64,000 nucleotides of DNA from Micromussa lordhowensis (GCA_964020085.1 OZ026599.1:33124229-33188228), one strand, 5' to 3'; shown: positions 1 through 11,048, counted from the first letter of the stretch. Notes: generated from the letters alone by a model not told the origin. Program-made: numbers and translations.

Positions 1-2090
1 GTCATAAATCGATCAAAAACCCGAAGGATTTGTATCGTAAAGTACGGACTAGAAAGGCGAAGGACACACGTTTTTAAAGTTCACCTGCCGTACTTCAAAA
101 TACGGCCAGTAAAATTGACCACTGACAGTGGCACACTTGTGTCGAGATGTAATTACTGCTGTTTAGACTTTCGTGAAACAAGAAACATGGAGTTTTCGTT
201 TCTTAAACTAAATCCTCATAAGTTTACTCGCACTCTCGGGACTGCGGACTATAAGTAATTTGCTTCGCCTATTAAGCCACCCTCTTTTGACTGAAAGCGT
301 AAATATAACCTTCGTTCTCGCGAAAACAGAGCCACCAAGAATAGGAGCTCCATATTAGCTCCATTTTAAAATGTTAGCTCTGTGTATTTGGTGTCTTTGG
401 TGGTACATCAAAACAATATCCCTTAATAGATTATTTTCTTTATTCTCCGAACATATTTCCTTGAAAAAGTATTCCTATTGAAAAGAGCAGGATAATAATT
501 TTGATCATCCTTGAAAATTAAAGAGAAGATTCACGGAAAGATATCATACATTGACAGGTTTGGCCGCATAATGTTTACGCACATGGGAAGTTTGATTTGA
601 CAGGTTTCATTTAACGTTTACTTTTACGGTTTCAAATTATTCTCAAAGCAATATTTTTCTCGCGTTAACACTCTAAATTACTTGGTTCTGAATGCTAAGC
701 TACAGACTTTGTTCAACATTCATTTGTGATTCGGCAAGAATCGGTTAGCAATCTGTGATTGTTTGAAGCGGCCAAAGGAGAACAATTAATTTGTGTGAGG
801 AAGCCGGAATCGCTTCAAAGTGCTTCTTTACAGTGTTTGCATTCAAAGTGCAATTTGGTCAATTGATGATAAATGAAGATTTCTCTTTCAAGTCGTTGCG
901 TGGAAACATCGTGAAACACTATTAGTTGAAAGAGGTTTGCGCGGTTTTGGGGAAAATAATGACAACAAATCTCGCCTTTTAACGATTTCTCAGTGTCGGA
1001 CGCCTGTCCTGGACAAGCGGAACGTTTCATCCCGTTATTAATATCACAGGAATTAAAGAAAGGCAATTTTTTTAAATCGGTTTGGTAACCTATATGGCGG
1101 AGGCGAGAGAACGCTGGTTAAAGCTATCGAGGGTAAGAGAGACTTTTTTATGGAATTTTTGGATTTTATTATTTTTTTGGTATGATACTTTTGGTATCTT
1201 TTTAGTAGCTCTTCATTCTTGTCCAGAGTACTGAGTATGAATTACATTTTTTATGCTTTGCTTCTCTTTCGCTTGAAGCTTAAGGATTTTGATTTTAATA
1301 TTTTGATGATCTACACTACCAAAGACAACTTAACAAGCATAGTCTTACTTTCTACATTTTACTCCCAATTTTGAGGATCTCGTGGAAAAGTTATATTTTA
1401 TTGTTTTATTTTTTGAATGAATTGCAAAGTCAAAATGAAATTACGTGTTTATATGCATAATTTAACTGATGAATACTCAAAGAAGTCTTCAATGATCTTG
1501 ATGAACACAACAAAAAAAACAAATCAATGAGCAAAAATCGGAAATTGTACACTGAGCAAATTTTAACTGTATACTGGTTTTTGAGGCTATAGGTACATTG
1601 AAATAAAGTTGTTATTAACGGGAAAGAAAAGTTTGTTGTTAAATTATACATTTTTAATGATAAAAATTGAAATTATTTGTTTATGAAGACGGTCGAGTAG
1701 ATGGTAACCATTAAGTGACCAATCCTGGCACATAATGAATCTAAAGTGCCTTCACTAGCTTCAACCTTAATTGAAATCTTAGTGCACTAAAAGTTTGATT
1801 TCCTGTGATATACGCGTCTATTCATCAAGATTTATTTCCGCAAGTTAATTTATGGCTAGCCACGTACGGAGTAAAAGTAAAATAAACATGTGGCAAGAGA
1901 TTGTTAACGGAGTGGCAAAATCATGCATGTAATTTATGAGTCAGTATTGAAAAACAAGAAAAACTAGTTTGATATTGGTGTGGTTAGGTAAACAATTATT
2001 TTGATGTTATCTTGGAATTTATTTAAGGAAATAATAACACAAACCAAGAGAAACATGATATAGCACACGAGAAAACGCAAGAACGTCCCA
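1..2090. other. Gene-poor stretch, nothing recognised
   Basis: AT-rich non-coding sequence. The open frames are short and look like no known family. An ATG-led stretch at 1094-1132 is followed by a good splice-donor-like sequence (AGG|GTAAGA), but no in-frame downstream exon could be found. No RNA gene or repeat structure was recognised. Confidence 0.5.
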
Positions 2091-2111
2091 TAACTTTCCC
2101 ATTTTCCATAA

Positions 2112-2318
2112 CTTCCCAGGTCTAAATCTAAACCTACTACAGCCGCAGAACATTTCCTGTCCTCTACTAACCACACTGCTAACGACATGCAATTAATACC
2201 CATCGAAAAAATCTCTTCTAACCGAGACTCCATTCGTAAGGCCAGGGAGGCTTTTTTAATCCAAAAAGGCAGAACAATTGTTCCTGATGGTCTGAACATC
2301 CGCGAAGAAACATTTTAA
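2112..2318 (+). pseudogene. C-terminal fragment of a Penelope-like (GIY-YIG) retroelement ORF
   Basis: The plus strand reads in one frame to a TAA at 2316-2318. It contains AEHFLSSTNHTANDM, then RDSIRKAREAFLIQKG and PDGLNIREE. This His-Phe-Leu ... Arg-Glu-Ala-Phe-Leu-Ile ... Gly-Leu-Asn pattern is the end of the reverse-transcriptase/GIY-YIG ORF abundant in cnidarian genomes, and family knowledge places it with Penelope-like elements. Only about 68 codons remain; the polymerase domain is absent upstream, so it is a 5'-truncated dead copy. Assignment to Penelope-like rather than another element class rests on the GIY-YIG-like tail and is moderately secure. Confidence 0.6.
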
Positions 2319-2707
2319 TCGTTTCCTTTTACTTTATGTTGTTATTTACTATTTTATTTCTTCATATGTTTATCTGTAATTTACACTGTCAATTATTTTT
2401 ACGTATTTCCGGTAATATGCTACATAAAAAACACGTCCCGATGCAAAATTTTCTATTGTACCTGAAGAAGGCTGGTTTGGCCAGCCGAAATATAGTACAC
2501 GTTCAAAAAACATTCTACGTTGTGTCGGTTTCTGCCTTTATATTCTTCACTAATCTTTTGACGCTACGTTTCGTTCACTTTTAGGCTGCCACTCGACGAA
2601 GAAATTATAAGAAGGTAAAAGTGATTACTGTTCTGTATTATATTAGTTGTATTTTATTTTTATTCTTTTTTCACACTCGGAGACCTTCGTGCAGCTTGAC
2701 TCGCATC

Positions 2708-2740
<33 letters not shown>
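2319..2740 (+). mobile_element. 3' flank of the Penelope-like fragment, ending in poly(A)
   Basis: AT-rich sequence after the retroelement stop codon contains the stem CCTGAAGAAGGCTGG/CCAGCC and ends in an uninterrupted A run at about 2709-2738. The stem-loop plus trailing sequence recurs in cnidarian retroelement 3' regions in my experience, so I treat this as part of the element; the exact 3' boundary is not defined by a visible target duplication. Confidence 0.45.
2457..2499 (+). other. Hammerhead-ribozyme-like fold
   Basis: The pieces come in type-I hammerhead order: helix I strand TGTAC (2457-2461), CTGAAGA (2462-2468, matching CUGANGA), stem GGCTGG (2470-2475) with loop TTTGG and CCAGCC (2481-2486), GAAA (2487-2490), TATA as a degenerate helix III plus U-A cleavage dinucleotide (2491-2494), and helix I strand GTACA (2495-2499). 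Hammerheads are established in Penelope-like elements. The deviation is one extra A (2469) between the core and stem II, so activity is uncertain. Confidence 0.35.
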
Positions 2741-2741
<1 letters not shown>

Positions 2742-5240
2742 TTCTTGCTCCATACTATCCAAGTAGAGAGATCTAGAGAGACTCCAGGATAACATGAATG
2801 CGCATGCTCAGAACGAGCCAATCAGAGTGTTTGACGGCTGCGGGCGCTAGGATTTAAATTGCTCGGATATAAAATGTTGAACTACGTGAACAAGCAGACT
2901 ACTTACAAGCGAGAAACAAATGGCTTCTAAACATTCGCTAGACCTAGAACGTTGCAAAAGTTAAGTTGAAAATGTAACCCTAACCACACATGACTAATTA
3001 TTGACAAGTCAATTTCCTGTCAACTGCTTACTATAGGTGGGGTAGTTCTCTCGTGAAATATTCGTCATGTGAGCTCTAGCGAGTTAGTAAGTACGGAAAA
3101 ATAACGAGCTTTTCATCAAGAATTACCCGATCTAAAGGTGTTCCTGCATTTAATAAATAGATAGTCACCAGGCGACTTTCTGCCATGTATAATTGTTTCA
3201 GTCCCGTTTCTTTTTTGGGGATTGGGGGGGGGGGGGGGAGAGAAGAATGGAGGCATTGTGAGCATGCGCGTGCAAATTTTCCTTGCCTCTTTTCCCGCTT
3301 CAGATCAACCCCTATAGAGAGCGGGCTAGGGAGTGCTTTGAGACTGGACGGACTGGACTAATTTGTTTCATTTTCGTATGCGTTGGGATGAGATAAGTGA
3401 AAGACGTGCTTCAGACCTCGTGCGCACAGGATCTTCATGATCTCGTTCCCTGTCCTTTCCCGGGACACGTGTTGCGGCAGACCGCGCTGATTAGCAAACA
3501 AACAGGTCGTTGGCGCAAGGATATCTATATCAATTTATCAAAACAATATTTTGATTGGCCTGTCATCCTTAAAGACAAAACATCCTATCTAAAGACAAAA
3601 GCATATGTGGTCGGTGTTTCTCAATGGCTTAAAGAGTTTGAGAATTGGTGTTGACCCTTCCATTGCAGTGTCAAAATATTAATTCTCATATTTATCGAAT
3701 GCTACAGACGTTTACGGTTGGTTCAGAGAATTCAGCGGTACAGCAAAACAAAACAGCCAAACTGACGATAGTCCTTAATCTCCTTACCAATCTGCCTTAC
3801 AAAGTTTCAACACTGCCAGGAGAAATTACATGCCCATCACATGATCCTCCTGGCGTAGGATCTGAGAAGTGTTGACAGCGATCGAACCGATGGTCATGCA
3901 ATTTAAACCGTTTCTTCGAGCTCAGCGGTTTAGCAAGCAGATATATTGATTACTTTGACAAACAATCCATTGGTGAAGACGAAAACTCGAGGTTAAAAGG
4001 CCAAAACTTTTCATTTAGAGAACTTTTTTTACCGCAATGCCATGTCTGGCATTATCACGGAACTTTTCGTACGTCGAAATCACGGAACTAAAACAGGCAG
4101 GGTAAGTTATAATAGTCAGCATGAACTATTTGAATTCTACACAACAAGTTCGCCTTCGCTTTCGATTTGAGCCGGAAGCAAAATATAATATTGAAATAAG
4201 CAGATCGAGAATTTTACAAATGACCGTGACTGTTTTAACTCTAAACCTAAATTGTAAACGTTTTTTTACCACAAAGAGCCTTGATAAGACTCGTCCCTAA
4301 TACATGGAAGTGTATCAAGGAATTACACAAGTTAAACGGAGTTCGCCATTCGTCAGGCCACAATTTTGGAGCGAGTGCTACTTACTACAACCACGGCGGT
4401 CTTTTTTCTACACAGTTAAAATTAAATTGTAGCTTAATTTCAATGTGTCTGTCCCCCAAAGTTACAGCTTAAGTGTAAGTATGTCAAGGGAATGAAAGAT
4501 GTTTTCGTCAGGACGTAATTTGGAGCTAATGTTTCTTGCTGGTTCAATCAATAACTCACAAAATGACGGCCCATTTGTCTTTTTTCTGTTAATTAAACTT
4601 TTAGCTTTTCATTTACCTGCCGTACAGTTACTTTGGTCTTTAATTAATGATTTTCCTATTTATTATTCGACGTGCATTTAGGTACATTCGTTTGTAGTAT
4701 TGACAAAATTTTTTTCTAAAGTAATCTATTCTACCAGGTCAAACTTAGGGCAAGCTTGTTTTCATCAAGACACACAGTTAAGAAACTATTGCATCGGAGC
4801 TAAAATTAATACGTCCAAGTTGCTCCAATACGGATACGAGAGCAGGCTTTTTTCAGTAATTATTTGCTCGAGAAACCAGCTTATTTGAACTAAGAACTAT
4901 TTCACTATTCATGACAAGGAAAAACATCTGCTTTTTCTCTTAGCGTCCGTTTGGAGAAAGCATCGTTCATTATCCTAGCTAAGACGTGACAAGCGTGTTT
5001 TTTTGACATTTTGAAGTACTCGGCCTTTTGCCCTTCTTTTACTTAGCGCTTCTCGAATTTCGTGAGGATTGTGAAACAGTGATTAGCTCACCTTTCACAC
5101 TCTAAACCATTATCAAGTTATCAGCTGATTTATTCGGCTTTCTACAATCGAACGTGGTGATGTACTGACTTCAAATCCTAGAGAATTCCTAGAGGGATTT
5201 CATCGACAGTATTTCTGCATGTGGTGTCGAAGAAATCTGC
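2741..5240. other. Intergenic, no gene recognised
   Basis: Contains a G run at about 3223-3238. Open frames of 60-85 codons occur (for example 3397-3654) but show no recognisable family, no supporting splice structure and no conserved motifs. Treated as non-coding; the part near 5240 would include the promoter and 5' UTR of the LRR gene. Confidence 0.45.
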
Positions 5241-5279
5241 AGTAATCTTCGCACAAACGTTTTTGAGAAATCAACAGCA

Positions 5280-6662
5280 ATGCGGTCGTCCAGAGCGAAA
5301 AACAAACATCCGTTTTTTAGCATTTTTCCGCGGATAAAAATTGGAAGAAAATCAAAACGCTGGGCTGAAGAAATTTATGTTTTTCCACAGAGCCGAGCAG
5401 TGTCAGAGACGAACTTGTTGATTAATCTCAACCGAATATTGGACACGTACGATGAAGATTTGAAATCGGACGAGGTGATCGTGGAAAACGCGACGTTGAA
5501 GACCGGTAAGACCATACATCGACTAGATAGAAAGGACAGACACCAAGAAGTTCAAGATGCTTGTCAAATACACGACTTGTCTCTCAGGGAATCGTTCTTA
5601 AAAAGCTGCGAGCACGTTGGCATTCCGCCCCTCGCCATGACGTACTTTCTCGACAGAATGGCATCGGCAGATACGGAACTGATCATGAGGAATCTTGGGA
5701 TTGGTCCCTCGGGCGCTGTTGCGGTCGCCGACGCTTTGGCGCGAAACAAGTCGGTCACGCGACTAGATCTGTCACTCAACAACATTCAAGACAAGGGGGC
5801 TGCCGCCGTGGCTAAATTACTTGAGGTTAACAGTCTTATAAATGATGTGAACCTATCCGAGAATAAAATTGGCAAAGATGGCGCTGAGGCGCTTGGAAAC
5901 ATGCTTACTGTAAACGACAGTTTGGTTAGGATTGATTTGTCGCGCAATGGCTTGACCGACGACGACATTCAATTCTTTAGCAATGTTTTACAAACCGAGG
6001 ATTCGCTTTCTGCGCTAGATTTGAGTCACAACTCTTTCGACATAACAGGTGGGGAGTACCTCGGCGAAATGATCGGACACAACACTTCACTGCGAGAGTT
6101 GAATCTCGGCTGGAACCGTTTGGGCGACGAAGGAGTTAAACAAATTTGTACAGGTTTGAAAGAGAACAGAACGCTAGAAAAGCTGGATTTGTGTTGGAAC
6201 GAAATTGGCCACGAAGGTGCGAGATGCGTGGCAGAATCGTTGGAAAACAATGGCAAGATTCTTGAGCTTAACATGAACAACAACCGCATCACTGACCAGG
6301 GAATGGAGAAAATTGCCAGAAGTCTGGAACTTAATGAAACTCTAAAAGTTATCAAAATCGGTTACAATCGCGTCACCGCGGAGGGCGCGTGCGCACTTCT
6401 GCGGTCGCTGTTGAAAAATTCCGGAAGCGCGGTGGAAGAGGTGCGCATGGCAGAAGTGGAAGTAAACAGTGACATTAGAGAATTGTACTTCAGATTGAAG
6501 ATTCTTAAACCACGATTTAATCTTCTGGAATTGTCCACTGCTAGCGGTGATTTTTATCATTTTGTCAAACCTCAAAATCCCATGAATGTGCTGGATGATT
6601 ACTTAAAAAGAAACAAACTCACTTTTCATCAGTGTCACAGCATTGAAGAAGAAGACGATTAA
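5280..6662 (+). CDS. Leucine-rich-repeat protein, LRRC74A/B-like
   Basis: Intact 460-residue protein in a single exon. After a basic, non-repeat N-terminus (1-100), residues about 105-135 carry the segment FLKSCEHVGIPPLAMTYFLDRM, which resembles the region preceding the repeats in LRRC74A (Y-F-L-R-N-M). Eight ribonuclease-inhibitor-type repeats follow with exact 28-residue spacing, their LxLxxN cores starting near residues 163, 191, 219, 247, 275, 303, 331 and 359 (LDLSLNNIQ, VNLSENKIG, IDLSRNGLT, LDLSHNSFD and so on). A non-repeat C-terminal domain (385-460) ends in an acidic EEEDD tail. No signal peptide, membrane segment, NACHT or CARD is present, so it is a cytosolic LRR scaffold rather than an NLR receptor. 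The start is the first ATG in frame; the codons just upstream are noncoding (TAA at 5241). Function of the LRRC74 family is poorly known. A single-exon structure in an intron-rich lineage may point to retroposition, but this is inference. Confidence 0.8.
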   Translation: MRSSRAKNKHPFFSIFPRIKIGRKSKRWAEEIYVFPQSRAVSETNLLINLNRILDTYDEDLKSDEVIVENATLKTGKTIHRLDRKDRHQEVQDACQIHDLSLRESFLKSCEHVGIPPLAMTYFLDRMASADTELIMRNLGIGPSGAVAVADALARNKSVTRLDLSLNNIQDKGAAAVAKLLEVNSLINDVNLSENKIGKDGAEALGNMLTVNDSLVRIDLSRNGLTDDDIQFFSNVLQTEDSLSALDLSHNSFDITGGEYLGEMIGHNTSLRELNLGWNRLGDEGVKQICTGLKENRTLEKLDLCWNEIGHEGARCVAESLENNGKILELNMNNNRITDQGMEKIARSLELNETLKVIKIGYNRVTAEGACALLRSLLKNSGSAVEEVRMAEVEVNSDIRELYFRLKILKPRFNLLELSTASGDFYHFVKPQNPMNVLDDYLKRNKLTFHQCHSIEEEDD

Positions 6663-6715
6663 AAATATAATTCAGCTCTTCTTTAGACGGTGTAACCAAA
6701 CTTATAGCGGGGAGC

Positions 6716-6873
6716 AGTTATTGACCAAGCTTGTTCGGCCAAGATGGCTGATCCGATTGGCCAAGTTCTTTTTTTGGGTGTTTATGGACCGAGACGGCGT
6801 CGAGGTCCACAAACACGGAAAAATGTACTTGGCTAATATCCAGCAATCTTGACCGAACAAGCTTGCTCATAAA
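6716..6873. repeat. Palindromic MITE-like element
   Basis: The left end (TTATTGACCAAGCTTGTTCG from 6718) is the reverse complement of the right end (CGAACAAGCTTGCTCATAAA, to 6873), giving arms of about 33 bp that differ at few positions around a unique centre. It lies 54 bp after the LRR stop codon, so it would be in that gene's 3' UTR. Confidence 0.6.
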
Positions 6874-6933
6874 GGATTTATTATATGGAAAAAGAATACT
6901 ATTTTTCTTTTACTACACAGCGAGTAATCCGGC

Positions 6934-6961
6934 GCGGGCAAGATAGCTTGATCTTGCCCGC
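6934..6961. repeat. Perfect 11-bp-stem hairpin
   Basis: GCGGGCAAGAT (6934-6944), loop AGCTTG, then ATCTTGCCCGC (6951-6961). Sits between the LRR stop codon and its likely poly(A) signals. It is not followed by a T run and, in a eukaryote, is more likely part of a repeat than a terminator. Confidence 0.5.
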
Positions 6962-7023
6962 TCGTGTAGCCAATCACAGCGCAGGATTCCGTTCATCTTG
7001 CCTGCCCACAGAGCTAGCCATAC

Positions 7024-7042
7024 AATAAAAGGGAGAAATAAA
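7024..7042 (+). terminator. Candidate poly(A) signals for the LRR gene
   Basis: Two AATAAA hexamers (7024-7029 and 7037-7042) lie about 365 bp after the LRR stop codon, on the same strand. A 3' UTR of this length would include both inverted repeats described above. Confidence 0.4.
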
Positions 7043-7323
7043 AGTCCCTTCCCCTAATCCCTTCCTCTCCGATTAGGTCTGCTTTGCAAACTAGTGTGGA
7101 ATTAAGACTGATTACAGGTTTCTAAATCTTATCTGGTTTTCTAAAAGGGGGAGAGGGGTTACTCGAAGTAAAAATTGACGGGTAAGTGCGAAGAACTATT
7201 TGACTTGGAACTACTGTTACTTTTTGGAGAAGAGCTGTAAGCTCATATTTTTTAAAAAAGCAAAACTTGATACGGATTATTTTGGAAGTTTAAAAATGAT
7301 GATTCTCATCATGGACGTTTATA

Positions 7324-7894
7324 CAGTCGAATCCCTATTAAACGGCCACCCCTATTGGGCGGCCAGTAACCAAAGTCATGATGAGGGCTTTTTTATTAAT
7401 CTACCTCTATTAAGGCGGGGCTAAACGTGAAAGCTATTTTGAGGTCGCTTAACACGGCCTTTCTGCAAATATCTCGGTCATGTTTCAAGCGACACTAAAT
7501 CTCTCTGCTTATCTCATTAACCACTATTTGGCGGTTTTGTGTAAATTTTTGGGTGATTTTTGGGCATTTTGGGAAAGATATATTTTTCTCAAAGGATAGG
7601 TTAAATTGAGGAAATATAAAATGTTGAAGATTTGATGGATTTGGAATATTGAAATTTGAAGTGAAGAATTAGTAGACGGATACCAAACAGTCCCCTACCA
7701 ACCTGAGGCTCTCTTTTGCGGGGGTCAACTGTCTGGTAGTGTTTTCAACCCATCTTAATCCTGACAATTTCCTTTTTTACATCACTTCAAATTTCACACC
7801 TATTCATGTTTACCCCCGCCTTAAGTGGCCAGCTGCCTTAAAGCGGCCACTATCCATTTCCGCAAGGGTCGCCGTTTAATAAGGGTTGAAACTG
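7324..7894. mobile_element. Non-autonomous TA-flanked TIR transposon (pogo/Tigger-like MITE)
   Basis: The 571-bp element begins CAGTCGAATCCCTATTAAAC and its far end, reversed, reads CAGTTTCAACCCTTATTAAAC. Both ends are flanked by TA (7322-7323 and 7895-7896), the mariner/pogo target duplication. Inner copies of the AACGGCCACC-type motif recur inside both ends. No transposase frame is present, so it would need an enzyme in trans. The pogo/Tigger assignment rests on CAGT ends and TA only. Confidence 0.65.
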
Positions 7895-7896
7895 TA

Positions 7897-9600
7897 TTTC
7901 TCTTCTGAATTTGTTTGGGTATTTGACCCACTGCTTTATTCGCACCTCCCCCCTCCCCTCCCTATTTTTCTTCCTTGAGTATCCCTTCTCCTTTCCGAAC
8001 TTGTCTTACTGAAAATCCGCACGAGTGTTGTGCAAATCATTAAATCACTAAATTAATCACAGGCAAATCATTAAAGACTCCAAATATCCAGCAGCAAATT
8101 TTTTTTCAATACTTTAGAAATAAAAAAACGGGTACTGTAGAAAGTGCTGCATACAATGCATACAAAAGAGAGCCTTTTTTTCATTTTGCCCAGTACTTAT
8201 CTCTCCACACCAATATCTGCTTTCTCGATCATTATTATTCCCAAGTTCGACTTGCAATCACCACAGTAAACATGCAATCTCTTAAACAAAATTCAAATTT
8301 GACCGTTCGTGACACTTTTAACTATTTTTTACGGTTAGAAACATATGCTAATTTTGTAGTTTCAACCCGCACTTGAAAATGACCTCGTTTTATCGTTAGT
8401 TTTTATTACAAAATCTAAGAAATTACTCATTAAATTATCTCTCAAAATACTTTATTAACTTGCTTCCGTAGGGAATGACGTTAATTATTTTTAAGATTCT
8501 TATTCAACTGGATTATGACTCAGATTTATTTTAAACGAAAGTTTGTAAACGAAGTGAGTGCATCTGATCACGTGATTCCTTGCATCTGATCACATGATTT
8601 GTACCGGAACGAGGCGGCAAAATCAAATCAGGTGGCGCAGTGTTCAGATCGCACGTGAATATGAAAACATGTGTGAAAGTGAGCGAGACAGATTTTTCAT
8701 GTGATCAAGATTAACGAAAGATCCGAATTATTTTTGGAGGTGAACATTATATTATTCGTACAAGGAAAGAGCAACAAAGAAACTGAGTTCGCCCTGACAA
8801 TATGAAGTGTGTTGAAGCCCGCTGGAAGTTGAGCTCACAACTGAACTGTTCGCATTCACAGAAGACTAAAAAGACAAAAATCCACACAAATGGAGATGAG
8901 GAAAAGAGAGTTCTTTGAAGTACATTTCTCACTCGGGGTTGGTGATTGATTGTGCCGTTGGGAAATGAGGTAACCTTACTTAAATAAGCGAATCCTAAAT
9001 CTGTTTTCTTGAAGAAATTTTCAGATCTTACCGCAAACCGTTTCAATACGGCCTAATTTTTGCCCCTTTCGGTCGCTTTTGTTCCCGGGTTTTGTTGTAT
9101 TGGCGAAGAAGCAATTACGAAAAGGAAGACTTGGGCTGAAACAATTTGACAAGGAACGACACGCATATATGAAACGGCTCTGTAAGCTGTAAGCATCCTC
9201 TGAGACACAAATTTGAATAACGCGCTTAGTGTAAATAGATTCATGTTGTTTTCAGTCTTCAGTCCCTGCCGCTGCAGAAATATTTAGCAGTGAGCAATAA
9301 ATACAAGAGAGCGTGTTTCTGTGGAGGGCCTATGGGCAGAAAGTTGAACTTGGCAATATCATGTTCCAAAATAACTATTATATTCGCTCTAGAGCTAAGG
9401 TAACTGCAGATACTTACCGCCCTTTTTTTGAGTGTTTTATTCATGTGAAAAGTCAATTTCGAAAAAATCAGGTACTTCCCAGTGAGAAATCTCCGTCTCT
9501 TGTACCACCCAGGAATTAGCCTGCGAGCAGGCGGCCTACCCAGGAATCTATGAATGCTACAACACCTTATTATCCAATTCCCCTCTGTTAGCTTCTCTTA
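7897..9600. other. Intergenic, no gene recognised
   Basis: AT-rich. Contains the 22-bp direct repeat described separately. Short open frames (for example minus-strand 8747-9046 and 9053-9244) carry no recognisable domain. Confidence 0.4.
8559..8602. repeat. 22-bp direct repeat containing TGATCACRTGAT
   Basis: TGCATCTGATCACGTGATTCCT is followed at once by TGCATCTGATCACATGATTTGT. Each unit holds a palindromic TGATCA/CACGTG-like core; the first has an E-box (CACGTG). No gene start is nearby, so a regulatory role is only a possibility. Confidence 0.5.
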
Positions 9601-9604
9601 TCTG

Positions 9605-9805
9605 TCAAGTGGTCGCTTACGGGAGGTTAAAAACAAAAGAAAATTTCAAACCTTCAGCTCTAAAAGTGGTCACGGTCGCTTACGAGAGGTGATCGCTTAT
9701 AAGAGGTTACAAATATAGTGATTTGGCTTGGAAACATGGGAAACTTTTGTTATTTTGGAAAACTGGTCGCTGAGGAGAGGTGGTCGCTTATGAGAGGATT
9801 GACTG
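9605..9805. mobile_element. Remnant of a second TA/CAGT-ended MITE
   Basis: The right end reads GAGAGGATTGACTG followed by TA (9806-9807), with GGTCGCTTAYGAGAGG repeated internally at about 9611, 9675 and 9782. The end resembles the pogo-like element at 7.3 kb in style (ACTG|TA). I cannot find a matching left terminus, so it is probably truncated. Confidence 0.4.
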
Positions 9806-9811
9806 TATTCA

Positions 9812-9896
9812 CTCAGCCTTCGGCTTCTGCAAATAATTGATCTGCTCGCCACTGACAAATCACGATATTTTTGCTCAACCTCTTCCAATAATTGTT
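9812..9896. repeat. Half copy of the palindromic repeat at 46.3 kb
   Basis: The sequence CAGCCTTCGGCTTC, then CAAATAATTGATC, GCCACTGACAAATCAC and ATTGTT matches the centre and right arm of the 152-bp palindrome at 46257-46408. The left arm is missing here because the MITE remnant abuts it. Confidence 0.6.
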
Positions 9897-10678
9897 AAAT
9901 GTCGGTAATGTGAACATCGACATAAAGACAAAAGATTTATTTTTTCCTTATGTAATTATGTTCATGCTGTTAACACAAAGCGGTATGAAAATTTGAGAGA
10001 ATTTTCAAATACCACTTCTAGAGTAAAACCTGCTCTCGCATTCATACGATCACCTATACGTTCCCGGTTTGTTGAACTCAAGACAGAAAAAAAAAACAGA
10101 TTAAAGGGGTCATTAAATACGAAAACTAAATTGAAAAGAAAAGAGAAAATAGTAAAAGGTATGATGGAAGCAATATTGTTGCTTCATTTAAACAAGACGA
10201 AACAGATGTTGTATATGACAGTTCTGATAGCTTGTTTATGCCTTGTAGCTACTTGTGTGAACAAATATCGAGTACTTTCCTAGGCTCGGTTACCGGCTGC
10301 TAAATGAATATATGACCTCAAAAAAGCACACAGTTTGGACCTGATCGCACAATGCATCATTGTGTTTTTGCTTTACCGACGGTTTGCAAACACATCCAGT
10401 GTTTACAGATGCTTTTTATGATGTGTTAATGTTTGTGTTTACATTTGTTCGTTGCAACCTTTTTTTACTCAAATGTTTATTACAAACAAGTTAAGTCTTG
10501 CGCGTCAAACTAACAGAGTTAGACAATACAAGACGCGCCAAACCTTATGGGAGCTTGTCTTTTGTTCTCTCGCGATTTCATGTGCTCGCGAACAATTGTT
10601 GCCAAGAGTGACTATTGAAAAGTTGGTTTTTATTAGTTAAGCCAAATTAGCGTCATACAACACAAAACAGTCTCGCAT

Positions 10679-10708
10679 TTACGTTTCAGCTAGTTACGTT
10701 TCAGCTAG
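10679..10708 (+). promoter_or_regulatory. 15-bp tandem repeat in the gene A 5' region
   Basis: TTACGTTTCAGCTAG occurs twice in tandem, 150-180 bp before the gene A start codon. It could be a binding-site pair or simply a small duplication in the 5' UTR; no TATA box is evident. Confidence 0.25.
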
Positions 10709-10796
10709 TCAGCGAAGCGAGTTTAGTCAAGAACGTAGTGAGAGCACGTTAACGTTAAGCTTAGTCTAGAATCTAACACTTCGAAAATCGTTCGGC

Positions 10797-10811
10797 ATGT
10801 CAGCTGGATGA
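10797..10811 (+). other. Upstream ORF(s) in the gene A leader
   Basis: ATG TCA GCT GGA TGA (10797-10811) lies 46 bp before the gene A ATG. A second out-of-frame ATG (10808) overlaps its stop codon and runs past the main start. If this region is transcribed, both could dampen translation of gene A. Confidence 0.35.
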
Positions 10812-10856
10812 ATTTTGGGGAACGACACCCGCCCTGGCGCAGCTGTAGACATCAAG

Positions 10857-11048
10857 ATGTCTGGTTTGTCCCGAGTGGAATCTCTAGAGGAAACAAGCTT
10901 CTCCAACTCGATCGAGCGGTCGGTTGGAGCTGCGGATGCGACATTGCAGCATCTCGCCTCAGCAAAGGAAACGTTTGGTGATTTGGAAGCAGCTTATCGG
11001 ACGTTTAAACACGAGCTGGAAATAGTGAAAACGGAACATGCAGCCCAG
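10857..11048 (+). CDS. Gene A, coding exon 1: giant coiled-coil protein (residues 1-64)
   Basis: Begins with ATG at 10857 (MSGLSRVESLEETSF...) and ends CATGCAGCCCAG|GTAAGTGA, a consensus donor after exactly 64 codons (phase 0). The reading frame is also open upstream to a TTG, but the ATG with A at -3 (AAGATGT) is the better start. The first 35 residues are Ser/Glu-rich and non-helical; heptad-like sequence (LEAAYRTFKHELEIVKTEHAAQ) begins near residue 42 and continues into exon 2 without a break. Intron 1 that follows is 3.1 kb and holds only repeats. Confidence 0.75.

Noticed and set aside
1094..1132. Short first exon (MAEARERWLKLSR) with a good donor
   Set aside because: No downstream exon in a compatible frame could be found; the LRR gene has its own start and an upstream stop.
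5280..6662. LRR gene as an NLR-type immune receptor
   Set aside because: Ribonuclease-inhibitor-type repeats are shared with NLRs, but there is no NACHT, CARD or PYD, and the flanks fit LRRC74 better.
10815..10856. Earlier non-ATG (TTG) start for gene A
   Set aside because: A well-placed ATG follows at 10857, and nothing supports a non-AUG start.
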